A stretch of 64,000 nucleotides of DNA from Methanoregula sp. (GTDB taxonomy: Archaea > Halobacteriota > Methanomicrobia > Methanomicrobiales > Methanospirillaceae). Every line of letters begins with the position of its first letter. The first letter of the stretch is position 1. Shown here one piece after another: positions 16,848 through 24,641 of this stretch. The position numbers and the translations under genes were made by a program. The stretch lies in assembly GCA_041645435.1 (NCBI GenBank), contig JBAZQB010000006.1:165804-229803 (forward strand), given 5' to 3'. The notes beneath the pieces are model-generated. The model ran no database searches, had not been told where the DNA came from, and was given only the letters and a program-made list of their open reading frames with translations.

Positions 16848-17486
16848 TTACTTCGAGCGGATCTGAGCAAAAGCCTGTGCGGCTTTCGCCGGGTCTTCCG
16901 CCTCATAGATCGCGCGGCCAACGATAATTCCGTCAACAAGGTTTGCAATGGTACCGGCATCCCCGCCCTGCGCCCCGACCCCCGGTGAAAGGATCTTCCG
17001 CCTGCCTACGATACCTCTTAAGATTTTCACCCGCTCCGGCCGGGTGGCAGGGGCGATAATTCCGTCCGCCCCGCATTCCATGGCGAGTTCTGCGATCTTC
17101 TCTGCAGTGCCGCCATGAAAAAAACCGGTTGCGCCGGGATGGCTCATCTCGGCTACCACGTAGCACGCCCCCCCGCTCTCGAATGCAGTCTCGACACAGG
17201 CAATCACCGAATCTTTTCCTACAAACCCGTGGCAGATGATCGAAGAGAACCCGGCCTCGAAGACCTGCTCGGCGATTAGCCGGTTGGTGTTGGGGATATC
17301 TGCAACCTTGAAATCCGCGATGAGCGGGATGTCATACTCTGCCATCTCGTCTGCAATCGCAAGTCCGCATGAGAGTACCAGCGGGTAGCCGAGCTTGATG
17401 GCATCGATATGGGGAGCACAGGCTTCCGCTATTGCTAAAGCTGTTTTCTTCTCCGTTGCGTCCAGTGCGAGGATCAGGTCAGTCAT
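16848..17486 (-). CDS. pyrF: Orotidine 5'-phosphate decarboxylase
   Basis: A 212-residue cytosolic enzyme that decarboxylates OMP to UMP in pyrimidine synthesis. The catalytic DxKxxD motif is present (LIADFKVADIPNTNR), as is the phosphate-binding end (SPGVGAQGGDAG, then DGIIVGRAIYEAEDP). The start at 17486 (MTDLILALDATEKK) is chosen over an upstream frame because it overlaps the end of the deoxyhypusine synthase gene by only 8 bp, consistent with a two-gene operon. Confidence 0.95.
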   Translation of the reverse strand: MTDLILALDATEKKTALAIAEACAPHIDAIKLGYPLVLSCGLAIADEMAEYDIPLIADFKVADIPNTNRLIAEQVFEAGFSSIICHGFVGKDSVIACVETAFESGGACYVVAEMSHPGATGFFHGGTAEKIAELAMECGADGIIAPATRPERVKILRGIVGRRKILSPGVGAQGGDAGTIANLVDGIIVGRAIYEAEDPAKAAQAFAQIRSK

Positions 17487-18417
17487 GGTGGAGCCTCTCC
17501 ATGACTGCGGCCACCATAACAGGGAGCGTGATCGTGGCATCGCCGTATACGGTTACAGCCTGCGCCTCTTCGGTGATCTTACCCCAGGAACGGGCCTCAT
17601 CCAGGGTTGCGCCCGAGAGCCCGCCGAGATCCGGGCGGTCACCGGTCAGCTGGACTGCGTAGGAGAACCCGTTGGGGGTCATGAGCATGCTCTGGAGGAT
17701 AAAATTCTTCGGCACCCCGCCTCCGACCAGCATGGCGCCTGCTTTCTTTGCGGTAAAGCAGCGATCCATAAGTGCCGGCATATCGGCAAATGCATCGACC
17801 GTCACTTTGTTGGTCTGGGAGAAGAGCCAGTACTGGAGACCGATCATGGAATCCTGCACGGCCGGGCAGTAGACCGGTATATTATTGTGATACGCAGTGT
17901 GGAGGATACCGGATTTTGCGGTCTTCCCGATATGCCGGAGAAGAGCGGAGATAGAGATCGTGCTGCCGGGTTCGAGTTCGCCAAACACGCCCTGCATGTA
18001 CTCCTCGAAATGCTCGAACGCCTCGTTGGGGAGGTAGACATCGTATATCCGGTTGATCTCATCGTGCCGGAGTTCGATATCATTGCAGAACGCGGTGCCG
18101 TGGAAATGTTTGCAGCCGATCGCCTCGATGATATCGTGAGTAAGGTTTGCGCCCGTAGAGACAAGTACATCGATATGCCCGGCTTTGATGAGATCGGATA
18201 CGATTCCGCCCATGCCTGCAGGTACCATCGCCCCTGCCAGTCCGAAGAACTTCGTAGTCCCGGCATCGCGCAGCATCTGCTCATAGATATCCACGGCGCG
18301 GGACAGCGATCCGCCATTGTATGCCCCGGCCTTTCCCATTGTCATGACCAGTTCATTGACGGTCATCTTCGGTTTCAGGTGTATCTGGGTGACCGGTTCA
18401 TCGCACTGTTTTGCCAT
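17479..18417 (-). CDS. dys: Deoxyhypusine synthase
   Basis: A 312-residue enzyme that transfers the aminobutyl group of spermidine to a lysine of translation factor aIF5A, the first step of hypusine formation. The NAD-binding Rossmann region includes LVSTGANLTHDIIEAIG, and the active-site lysine lies in GGGVPKNFILQSMLM near residue 240. Length and order agree with archaeal family members. It precedes pyrF with an 8-bp overlap. Confidence 0.95.
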   Translation of the reverse strand: MAKQCDEPVTQIHLKPKMTVNELVMTMGKAGAYNGGSLSRAVDIYEQMLRDAGTTKFFGLAGAMVPAGMGGIVSDLIKAGHIDVLVSTGANLTHDIIEAIGCKHFHGTAFCNDIELRHDEINRIYDVYLPNEAFEHFEEYMQGVFGELEPGSTISISALLRHIGKTAKSGILHTAYHNNIPVYCPAVQDSMIGLQYWLFSQTNKVTVDAFADMPALMDRCFTAKKAGAMLVGGGVPKNFILQSMLMTPNGFSYAVQLTGDRPDLGGLSGATLDEARSWGKITEEAQAVTVYGDATITLPVMVAAVMERLHHD

Positions 18418-18727
18418 CTCTGTTCTCCCCAGTTATTGGGAGATATTGGTGTTCTGTGAAGATAACTGTGTTTCAGGCAGGCTCACACTCTGCTGGAATT
18501 ATCCAAAAGATTTTTCCCGGTTTTGGTCGAACCCTCTCTTTTTATTGAGTTTAATGGGTGAGAAGAAAGACCGTTAACAGGGAAAAAAACAGGTTTTTTT
18601 AAAATGCTCCGCTGAAATGGTGTTTTTTATGCGATGGCTGCCCGGTACGAAGCAACAATCAGAAAAATTTTGTTATTACCGTCAATATCAGGAAGATATT
18701 TACCTTTTAAGAAATAGTCTATCCACT
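18418..18727. other. Intergenic region, divergent promoters
   Basis: These 310 bp separate dys (minus) from the coiled-coil operon (plus). The stretch GATATTTACCTTTTAAGAAATAG at 18693-18715 holds a TATA-like segment close to the ATG at 18728, so that operon may have a short or absent leader. I see no RNA gene or repeat here. Confidence 0.5.
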
Positions 18728-19237
18728 ATGAAAGAGGTACGGTTTACCATCAAGAAGCGGGCATTTCCGAGCCAGGGACGGGTGCGGCTCAATATCGCGC
18801 ACCTGCCCGATCTGGGAATCCATGAAGGGGAACATGTGGATCTCATCAACGAAGCCACAAAAAAATCTGTCACCACGACGGTAATTGCCGATACCATGGT
18901 ACGGGAAGGGCATGTGCGCGTGAGTGAAGAGGACCTTAAAACGATCGGCCTCAACGATGACGACGAAGTCCTTGTCAGAAAAACCCCTCCCCTGGGAGAA
19001 AAGATCAAAAAAGCGGCAGCAGATGTCAACAAATCGCTCTCAAAGAGTGTTGATAAACTCGACGAGTCGGTGAAAAAGACCACCGTTGACGTAAAGGCCG
19101 GCGCAGCAAAAGCTGCAGACACCGTGAAAAAAGAGACCAAGAAAGCATCAGAAACTGTTGGAAAAGCTGCCGCAAAAACCGTTAAAGATGTTAAAAAAAC
19201 GGTAAAGAAGGCCACCGGTCCTCGCGATGAACTGTAA
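18728..19237 (+). CDS. Double-psi-barrel-like domain fused to a Lys/Ala-rich amphipathic tail
   Basis: A 169-residue protein, first of an unrecognised operon. Residues 1-85 show two similar halves: GRVRLNIAHLPDLGIHEGE, then GHVRVSEEDLKTIGLNDDDE-VLVRK. This is the pattern of the Cdc48/VAT N-terminal double-psi barrel. Residues about 90-169 form a long Lys/Ala/Val/Thr-rich helix with a repeating period (KAADTVKKETKKASETVGKA), like LEA or apolipoprotein-type 11-mers or histone-H1-like tails. Binding of membranes, DNA or a partner protein are all possible. The frame is open upstream, but the ATG at 18728 best fits the promoter and domain edge. Confidence 0.75.
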   Translation: MKEVRFTIKKRAFPSQGRVRLNIAHLPDLGIHEGEHVDLINEATKKSVTTTVIADTMVREGHVRVSEEDLKTIGLNDDDEVLVRKTPPLGEKIKKAAADVNKSLSKSVDKLDESVKKTTVDVKAGAAKAADTVKKETKKASETVGKAAAKTVKDVKKTVKKATGPRDEL

Positions 19238-19282
19238 TCCGGCCCGCTGTCAGTAAAACACAAACCATAATGGGGTGAAAAA

Positions 19283-19666
19283 ATGGCAACAGAAGCAGTA
19301 ATCACCGATACCGTTCTCATGGGAATCCTTGTTGTTCTCGCAATGGTGATCGTGTATCTCATTATCCGTGAGATACGCATCATGAAGACCGCTAACCGCA
19401 CGATTGAGCTGGACCTGGAAAAGGACAAACTCAAACTCTTACAGCAGCACGAAGCGTCAAAGGTCTTCTCGTTTACCCGGCTCTCCGCGGAACAGATCGC
19501 CGGGATAAAAAATGTTGAAGATGAGAACACGGTCCTTGAAACGACTATCTATGCAAAGGAAAAACTCCTTGAAACGCGGTTAACCCGGCTCGAAAACCTG
19601 GTAAAGGCGAGAAAACTGGATAATCTGTTAGGAAATGTTCAGGAACAGGAAAAGAAGGTGAAATAA
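19283..19666 (+). CDS. Membrane-anchored coiled-coil protein
   Basis: A 127-residue protein with one N-terminal TM (residues about 11-31, VLMGILVVLAMVIVYLIIREI) and a cytosolic, highly charged coiled coil at about 35-125 (ETRLTRLENLVKARKLDNLL). A GGTGAA ribosome-binding site lies upstream. It is the second gene of the operon 18728-20823, 45 bp after the first and 4 bp before the next. No known family is recognised. A scaffold or anchor for the soluble coiled-coil proteins encoded next is a reasonable inference. Confidence 0.75.
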   Translation: MATEAVITDTVLMGILVVLAMVIVYLIIREIRIMKTANRTIELDLEKDKLKLLQQHEASKVFSFTRLSAEQIAGIKNVEDENTVLETTIYAKEKLLETRLTRLENLVKARKLDNLLGNVQEQEKKVK

Positions 19667-19670
19667 AACC

Positions 19671-19988
19671 ATGTACCCGGTTATCAACCCGAATCAGAAC
19701 CAGAACGCTACAGGAGAATCGTTCTGGGATCAGTTCTCCCATATCCCCGGGACGATCGAATCCCGCATACCAACGCTCGATAAATCGCTGGATGTCTATT
19801 TTGACCAGAACTTTGCCGCCATCATCGAGGAATGGGATCTCGTCACCGACAGCGATCTCCACAAGCTGGAAATCCGGCTTGCATCCGTGAGCGATGAGAT
19901 CAGCAGCCTCTACGCAGGAAAGATGACCATCGAGAGTCGGGCAAAGAAGCTTGACAGCCTGATCACTTCTCTGGAGGATTCGTTATGA
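19671..19988 (+). CDS. Coiled-coil protein, paralogue 1 of 3
   Basis: A 105-residue soluble protein. Residues about 42-105 (VYFDQNFAAIIEEWDLVTDS, then heptad-like segments ending LDSLITSLEDSL) share a motif with the next two genes: Tyr-x-Asp, an aromatic/hydrophobic helix turn, (E/D)EW(D/Q)L(V/A), then a coiled coil. The first 40 residues are Asn/Gln/Pro-rich and unique. The last four bases overlap the next start (ATGA), which suggests translational coupling. Function unknown. Confidence 0.75.
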   Translation: MYPVINPNQNQNATGESFWDQFSHIPGTIESRIPTLDKSLDVYFDQNFAAIIEEWDLVTDSDLHKLEIRLASVSDEISSLYAGKMTIESRAKKLDSLITSLEDSL

Positions 19989-20206
19989 TCGGTATGAACA
20001 CGTACCTGAATGCGTATGTTGACCGCAGGATGAAATATATCGTTGATGAGTGGGATCTCGCCACAAGAACGGATCTTTCAGATTTTACGGGCCGCCTGGA
20101 TGCGATCGAGAAAGAGATCCCCCGGCTGAAAGCATTCGAGCATGCGGCATCGGATAAGCTCACCGAGCTTGAAAACCGTGCGGCCAGACTGAAGGGGATG
20201 GTCTGA
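19985..20206 (+). CDS. Coiled-coil protein, paralogue 2 of 3
   Basis: A 73-residue soluble protein that is almost wholly the shared domain: AYVDRRMKYIVDEWDLATRT, followed by a charged coiled coil (GRLDAIEKEIPRLKAFEHAA). It is the minimal form of the family in this operon. Because it overlaps the previous gene by four bases and ends one base before the next, the three are probably made in fixed ratio. Function unknown. Confidence 0.75.
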   Translation: MIGMNTYLNAYVDRRMKYIVDEWDLATRTDLSDFTGRLDAIEKEIPRLKAFEHAASDKLTELENRAARLKGMV

Positions 20207-20207
20207 C

Positions 20208-20564
20208 ATGGACTTACTGAGTTTTATCATTATTGTTCTCATCCTCTGCGTTCTCATTTTCCTGATCTATTACTTTATCCGGGGTGCAAAGGGTGACATC
20301 TCGCTCACCCGTCCGGTGGAGAGCCGGGTGGATGAGTACCTTGACCGCCGTTTCCAGCAGATGGTTGAAGAGTGGCAGCTGGTCTCCCACCCGAAACTCC
20401 AGCAGTTCAAGGAACAGCATTACAAGGAGATTGAAAACGATGAAGCGCGTCTCGCTGAATTGAAGAAGTATGAATCCGGGATGCAGACCACCATGTCAAA
20501 CCTGGAGGCACGTCTTGACACTCTGGAAAAAGAACTTGCCCGGAAAGGCAGCGCCAAAAAGTAA
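20208..20564 (+). CDS. Membrane-anchored coiled-coil protein, paralogue 3 of 3
   Basis: A 118-residue protein with an N-terminal TM (residues 3-24, LLSFIIIVLILCVLIFLIYYFI), then the family domain (EYLDRRFQQMVEEWQLVSHP) and a coiled coil to the C-terminus (NLEARLDTLEKELARKGSAKK). It is the membrane-bound member of the trio and could tether the two soluble paralogues through coiled-coil pairing. No named family recognised. Confidence 0.75.
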   Translation: MDLLSFIIIVLILCVLIFLIYYFIRGAKGDISLTRPVESRVDEYLDRRFQQMVEEWQLVSHPKLQQFKEQHYKEIENDEARLAELKKYESGMQTTMSNLEARLDTLEKELARKGSAKK

Positions 20565-20823
20565 TGAGGCTCCCGATCGGTTCCGCGAGCTGAAAAAAGA
20601 GATTGCCGTGATGCGCAAGCAGGGGGAACCTCCCGTAAAGGATCCCCACAGCTTCGCCCGGTACACCTGTGATCTCTGCTCCACCCCCCATGCAATATCT
20701 GAGCTCCGCCAGTGCGTTCTCTGCGGGCGCTGGGCGTGCGATGCCTGCTGGAAGGATGAGTACTATGCCTGCAAATCCTGTTCGGGGCTCATAAAAATTC
20801 ATGCAATGAAGGGCAGAGAATAA
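20536..20823 (+). CDS. Zinc-finger-like protein, last gene of the coiled-coil operon
   Basis: A short basic protein with a Cys-rich domain: CDLCSTPH, CVLCGRWACDACW, then YYACKSC, similar in spacing to LIM, B-box or RING-like treble-clef fingers. The start is uncertain. A TTG at 20536 follows GGAAAAAG and keeps the plausible helix DRFRELKKEIAVMRKQ. A GTG at 20608 or ATG at 20611 would give a shorter form with no overlap, and an ATG at 20470 would overlap the previous gene by 95 bp. Its place at the operon end suggests a shared job with the coiled-coil proteins. Confidence 0.65.
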   Translation: MPGKAAPKSNEAPDRFRELKKEIAVMRKQGEPPVKDPHSFARYTCDLCSTPHAISELRQCVLCGRWACDACWKDEYYACKSCSGLIKIHAMKGRE

Positions 20824-20836
20824 GTGCCCCCAATAC

Positions 20837-20844
20837 TTTTTTTT
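20837..20844 (+). terminator. Oligo-T terminator after the coiled-coil operon
   Basis: A run of eight T residues lies 13 bp after the stop codon of the zinc-finger gene. Oligo-T tracts are the usual intrinsic termination signal for archaeal RNA polymerase. Confidence 0.5.
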
Positions 20845-21050
20845 ATCTGTTCGCATCCTGTCACGGCAGATTTGTTTCCCGCTATAACAGGGCCTCGGAG
20901 ACAAGGATTTTTCCGAAACAATGCGGTGATCACCCGGATATGTGCTGGTTGTGCAGCAGGAACACTCACAACAGACGATTCCCCGAAAAAAAATTAAAAT
21001 TCATTACGTTTAATGCTCTCACAACCAAACGTAGTGCATCTCATATCGAT

Positions 21051-22160
21051 ATGGTGACATCGTTGGCTACAGGCACAGTGAATACAGCAACCCAGGAAGA
21101 TCTACCCCTCAGGCAGATTATCAGCAACGAACTATCGGCAGTTCGGCAAAACCGTGCCAGGCTGATGACACAAAGAGGTCATAAGGGATTTCATTTTTTC
21201 ATCCTTCTGGTGTGTATTCTTACCAATGTGATCTTCTCCCTGATCCGTCCCGATTATTTCGGGCTGTTTATCGCGGCCAGCTTCTACCTCAACATGGGCT
21301 ATTTCATCTCCCTGCTGATCCCGACAAATTTCCAGAACACGAGCCTCCCGGCAGCCGACCTTTCACGGTTCCATGCGTGGCTCAGGGAGATCGGGGTAAC
21401 CTCCGGTACAACCCGGTTTACCCGGTTGTTCATCAACGCACTCTTCATGAACAGCCGCGCCCTGTCGCTCGGAATCGGGCTGATCTTCTCTATTGACATT
21501 GTGTTTGCCCTTATCCATTTTACCCGGGGACTTCCACTCAGTACCACGATCATTGTGATCGTCCAGTGCGCGATCATTGTAATCTTCTACCTGCTGGTCT
21601 GGAAGGTAGAACCATTCTCGACTACGTATGTAAAAAAAGTGGAGACAATGAAAAGCCATCTTCACCGGCAGAAACTACCGCCCCAGCTGGTCACGGCCAT
21701 GTTCATTTTCGGCTTTTTGCTTGCCATATTCCTGTTTTTGACGACGATTATCTACCTGCCGGGTGTTACCCTGAACGCCTTTTTAAACCAGTCACAGCTG
21801 ACCGAGCTCGGGCACCTGTTCAGCCTTCTGGCGATCCTTGCCATCAGCCAGTATTTCATCATCAGGTATATCCACGGTATTACCAGCCGGATGATGGCAG
21901 ACCGGCTCTTTGACTTCAAGGAACAGTCCTTACAGGAGCTTCTCAACAATGAGAGTTCCTCTTCGGGAGGGAATTCAGATCCGGATCAGAACCCGCTTGA
22001 CATGAGTGCCCAGCTGCTCGAATCCAAGATCTTTATCATAAAACGAAATTCTCTTGCAGGGACATTTCCGGTCTTTGTTGTGGACCTTGACTTCTCGGTG
22101 ATGATGGACAGCACCACCCTGACCGCAATCAAGGGATACATCGTCGAGAGAAAACACTGA
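21051..22160 (+). CDS. Multi-spanning membrane protein of unknown function
   Basis: A 369-residue integral membrane protein with about seven hydrophobic segments, for example FHFFILLVCILTNVIFSLI, LVTAMFIFGFLLAIFLFLTT and LGHLFSLLAILAISQYFII. A Ser/Gly/Asp-rich loop near residues 300-320 leads to a soluble C-terminal domain of about 50 residues. I start at 21051 (MVTSLATGTVNTATQ); the frame is open for 37 codons before it without coding character. No family recognised. A strong hairpin follows the stop. Confidence 0.7.
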   Translation: MVTSLATGTVNTATQEDLPLRQIISNELSAVRQNRARLMTQRGHKGFHFFILLVCILTNVIFSLIRPDYFGLFIAASFYLNMGYFISLLIPTNFQNTSLPAADLSRFHAWLREIGVTSGTTRFTRLFINALFMNSRALSLGIGLIFSIDIVFALIHFTRGLPLSTTIIVIVQCAIIVIFYLLVWKVEPFSTTYVKKVETMKSHLHRQKLPPQLVTAMFIFGFLLAIFLFLTTIIYLPGVTLNAFLNQSQLTELGHLFSLLAILAISQYFIIRYIHGITSRMMADRLFDFKEQSLQELLNNESSSSGGNSDPDQNPLDMSAQLLESKIFIIKRNSLAGTFPVFVVDLDFSVMMDSTTLTAIKGYIVERKH

Positions 22161-22165
22161 GCGGA

Positions 22166-22196
22166 GCCGGGATCTCCCGGCCAAGTGATTTTTTCA
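22166..22196 (+). terminator. Hairpin plus T-run terminator
   Basis: GCCGGGATCTCCCGGC can fold into a six-bp GC stem with a four-base loop. TGATTTTTTC follows nine bases later. It lies 5 bp after the stop of the gene at 21051. Confidence 0.55.
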
Positions 22197-22435
22197 TTAT
22201 CAAATCTCGAGTGTAAAATCCCTTTTTCCAGAAAACGGCGGAAAAGTCCGCAGTCGAATCCAAGTACCCTCACAACCCTGGGACATTAACAGTGCTACTC
22301 CTGCGATTGATCGTGCCGGTGGATTACACGAGGATGACCCGCACGTTCGTTGCCGAAATGATCGCATGACGAAAGGTTTGACCCGGTCAGTGCATTGAAA
22401 AGATCAGCTTTCGTACCGATACGAAAAATGTGCTC

Positions 22436-22681
22436 TGTAGAAAACATTTAGAAAACTCTGACGCTACTATGGATAAGCCATATCCATGGTTGCCTGTGGC
22501 GCAAAGGACCATGAATAACTCTCGGGGGCTTTTTCCCCCGCCACTGGGGCACCCCCCCATTGCGATGACAACGTATTACCGGTAACCTTACCCGGGCTAT
22601 CGCACTGCGCCCGTCCCCCAACGGGGGACTGGTGGCGCAAGAGGGGGGGCTATCTATTACATGAAAAAACGGTTTTCTACA
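22436..22681. repeat. Dispersed repeat R1, copy 1 (MITE-like)
   Basis: A 246-bp GC-rich element with perfect 10-bp terminal inverted repeats, TGTAGAAAAC at 22436-22445 and GTTTTCTACA at 22672-22681. The core from CCACTGGGGCACCCCCC through the ATTACCGGTAACC region to GGTGGCGCAAGAGGGGGG recurs, inverted and nearly identical, at 58022-58207. It encodes no protein. Together with the terminator above it accounts for most of the 580 bp between the genes at 21051 and 22743. Confidence 0.7.
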
Positions 22682-22742
22682 ATGCAGAAAACGGAGAAAA
22701 AAGAGGTTTGTATCCCTTACATCGGGATACGGTTTCTGTGTA

Positions 22743-23285
22743 TCAGTACGCAATCACCGCTTCGCCTTTTTTCATGAACAGGCCCGCGATGATGCTGATG
22801 ATACCCGAGAAGAGACAGTAGATACCCAGAAGCAGTATCAGGATGAGCGATCCCTCGGTCGGGAGCGGGGCAAATCCTATCAGGATACCGAACAGTATGG
22901 CGAAAAAACCGCTGATGCCCAGCAGAACCCGGAATGGCAATTCCTTTAAGGAGAATGCAATAGCCAGTTCCGCAATGCCGGTAATGATCGCCCACGCGGC
23001 GATCAGGATGGTTAACGCAATGAACATCGCAAACGGCGAGATGAACATGAGGAGTGCGATGATCACGCCAATAAGGGAGAGGATGAGCACCCCCCAGTGC
23101 ACCCTGCCATCTTCGCTGAGGGAGATTGCGCCGGTGACAAGCGAGATGATCAATAAGAAAATCCCGATGATATAGGCAAACACTGCCTGCATTCCCACCG
23201 GGAGCGTAAAGCAGAGTATGCCGATGATCAGGGCAAAAATACCGCGGGCCAGAAGTCCGCCCTTTGTCAGAATTTCAGGTTCCAT
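22743..23285 (-). CDS. HdeD family (DUF308) membrane protein
   Basis: A 180-residue protein of six TMs in three similar hairpins, the architecture of the HdeD/DUF308 family (ARGIFALIIGILCFTLPVGM, HWGVLILSLIGVIIALLMF, RVLLGISGFFAILFGILIGF). Its ATG is close to a candidate promoter and it is transcribed alone. In enteric bacteria HdeD supports acid resistance, but archaeal members have no settled role. Confidence 0.82.
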   Translation of the reverse strand: MEPEILTKGGLLARGIFALIIGILCFTLPVGMQAVFAYIIGIFLLIISLVTGAISLSEDGRVHWGVLILSLIGVIIALLMFISPFAMFIALTILIAAWAIITGIAELAIAFSLKELPFRVLLGISGFFAILFGILIGFAPLPTEGSLILILLLGIYCLFSGIISIIAGLFMKKGEAVIAY

Positions 23286-23389
23286 AGATGATCATCTTCG
23301 ATTAACGATTGCAGGAGATTTAATTATTTCCTGCCCCGTGCCGGGAAAAAAGGTACGGTTTTTCAACCGGGCCGTCAGATAAAACGCGA

Positions 23390-23947
23390 TTACTCCGCCC
23401 TTACGCTGATCTTCATATCTGCGATCATCCGGTACACCATCGCAGTTTTCGACTGTGTCCAGCGATCGAACACGAGCGCCTGGAACGGCTGCCAGATCGT
23501 CACCCAGCAGAAGATTACCAGCACATTCTCGACGACTTCCGAGATGGGGTTTCCCTTAAACTGGGAACAGATGGCGATACCGACAAAAGAGGGAAGACAG
23601 ACGGCGATTGTCAGCCGGAACTCCCGGAGCCCGACCATCTGGGTAAGTTTCATGTCCCGCTGCACCTCCCCCGCCCGGAGCCAGAAATGGGATCGTATCG
23701 CAGAGATGATTGCGGTCTGCCGGTCCGGTGTCAGCTCGGATGCCGGGAGCACGATCTCAAGATGGTTGCACTTTTCACCCTGCTCTCCTTTCTGAACCGC
23801 CAGCACTTCATGAAAAATCTCGTTCTCGGCACGGTCCGACAACACCCGGTTGTTCTCGGGGGTTGGATCATCCGGGTCATAGAAATGAGCGATCGTCCGG
23901 AACATAACGGATGTACCGTTTTTTCCCTGCTTGTCATTGTTTTGCAT
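23390..23947 (-). CDS. Hypothetical protein with C-terminal membrane segments
   Basis: A 185-residue protein that I do not recognise. Residues 1-105 are soluble and charged (ENEIFHEVLAVQKGEQGEKC, LEIVLPASELTPDRQTAIIS). Two hydrophobic segments lie at about 112-155 (LTIAVCLPSFVGIAICS and VVENVLVIFCWVTIWQPF). It resembles small archaeal proteins with a cytosolic sensor-like head on a membrane hairpin, but this is only a description. A possible structured leader RNA lies upstream at 24084-24166. Confidence 0.65.
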   Translation of the reverse strand: MQNNDKQGKNGTSVMFRTIAHFYDPDDPTPENNRVLSDRAENEIFHEVLAVQKGEQGEKCNHLEIVLPASELTPDRQTAIISAIRSHFWLRAGEVQRDMKLTQMVGLREFRLTIAVCLPSFVGIAICSQFKGNPISEVVENVLVIFCWVTIWQPFQALVFDRWTQSKTAMVYRMIADMKISVRAE

Positions 23948-24083
23948 CTCATCATCCCCCTGTTATTATCGCGTCCCCGTCAGCCGGGATTAAAGTATAC
24001 CGCTGCCGTCAGCACCATCCCGAGCCCCATGATCATGACCCTCTGCAACAGGGTTTACGGCAAGGGGCTGTCGTTAAGGTTCG

Positions 24084-24166
24084 GCCTGGTAATCCCCCGG
24101 CAAACGCCGGGACCATAGTGGCTCCTGAGCGTTCATCCGGTCTTTTCCGGAGGGTCTGTATGAACG
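24084..24166 (-). ncRNA. Structured leader or small RNA candidate
   Basis: CGTTCAT (24130-24136) pairs with ATGAACG (24160-24166) around an inner TCCGG-TCTTTT-CCGGA hairpin. A second hairpin, CCCGGC-AAAC-GCCGGG, spans 24096-24111. On the minus strand a TATA box (ATTTATAAATC, about 24183-24193) would start transcription almost exactly at the first stem. The RNA would run about 220 nt to the gene at 23947. It contains a 22-codon TTG-started frame at 23980-24048 that ends LTAAVYFNPG like a membrane helix. No known riboswitch class matches by eye. Confidence 0.4.
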
Positions 24167-24205
24167 ATTGTCATCACCCTTTGATTTATAAATGCCGTTT
24201 TTGTA

Positions 24206-24447
24206 GGCTCTGTTGAAACCCTCTTTGATACAAGCGGTCGCTCTTGGGGGTTCCAGCACAAAGTGCCTCCGCCCCCGTTGCTCGGGCATCCCCAATTGCG
24301 ATATTCCCTCAGACGGTTGAAGAAGAACTCCGATAAAGGGGGGGTCAAGGGGTGCTCCCCTTGGGTTGCTTCCCCCTCTGGGGGAGAGAGGGGGTCACAA
24401 TCCTAACTACCACAGAAGACCCGATGAATGAAGGAAATGGGGATATC
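24206..24447. repeat. Dispersed repeat R2, copy 1
   Basis: About 240 bp homologous to 50263-50510 in the same orientation. Shared landmarks are GCTCTGTTGAAA, GTCGCTCT-GGGGG, GCCCCCG, GCTCGGGCATCCCC, GGGGGTCAAGGGG-TGCTCCCC and GGGGGAGAGAGGGGGTCACA. Several segments are self-complementary, so the RNA would be highly folded. The remaining DNA between 23948 and 24641 is the leader RNA candidate and the MFS promoter. Confidence 0.65.
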
Positions 24448-24641
24448 AACAGAGTCTTTTTGTATACCCGTCTTATCGCCTTGGAAAAAGAGATACCCAT
24501 TTCCTGTACGGAATTATGGACAGAGGCATTTTGTCTTCGGGCGATTATGCATGTATTTTTCCGGTGTCCTGCATCCGATGCCGGCTATTGAAAGCATTCT
24601 TATGGGAAAAAACCCTTTTTCCTTTCATCAGGTTTGTTACT

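Noticed and set aside
22245..22275. tRNA T-arm-like GTCGAATCC
   Set aside because: No cloverleaf or acceptor stem can be drawn around it.
24204..24450. Protein frames within R2 (for example 24133-24348)
   Set aside because: The sequence is a non-coding repeat shared with 50263-50510, and the frames are not kept between copies.
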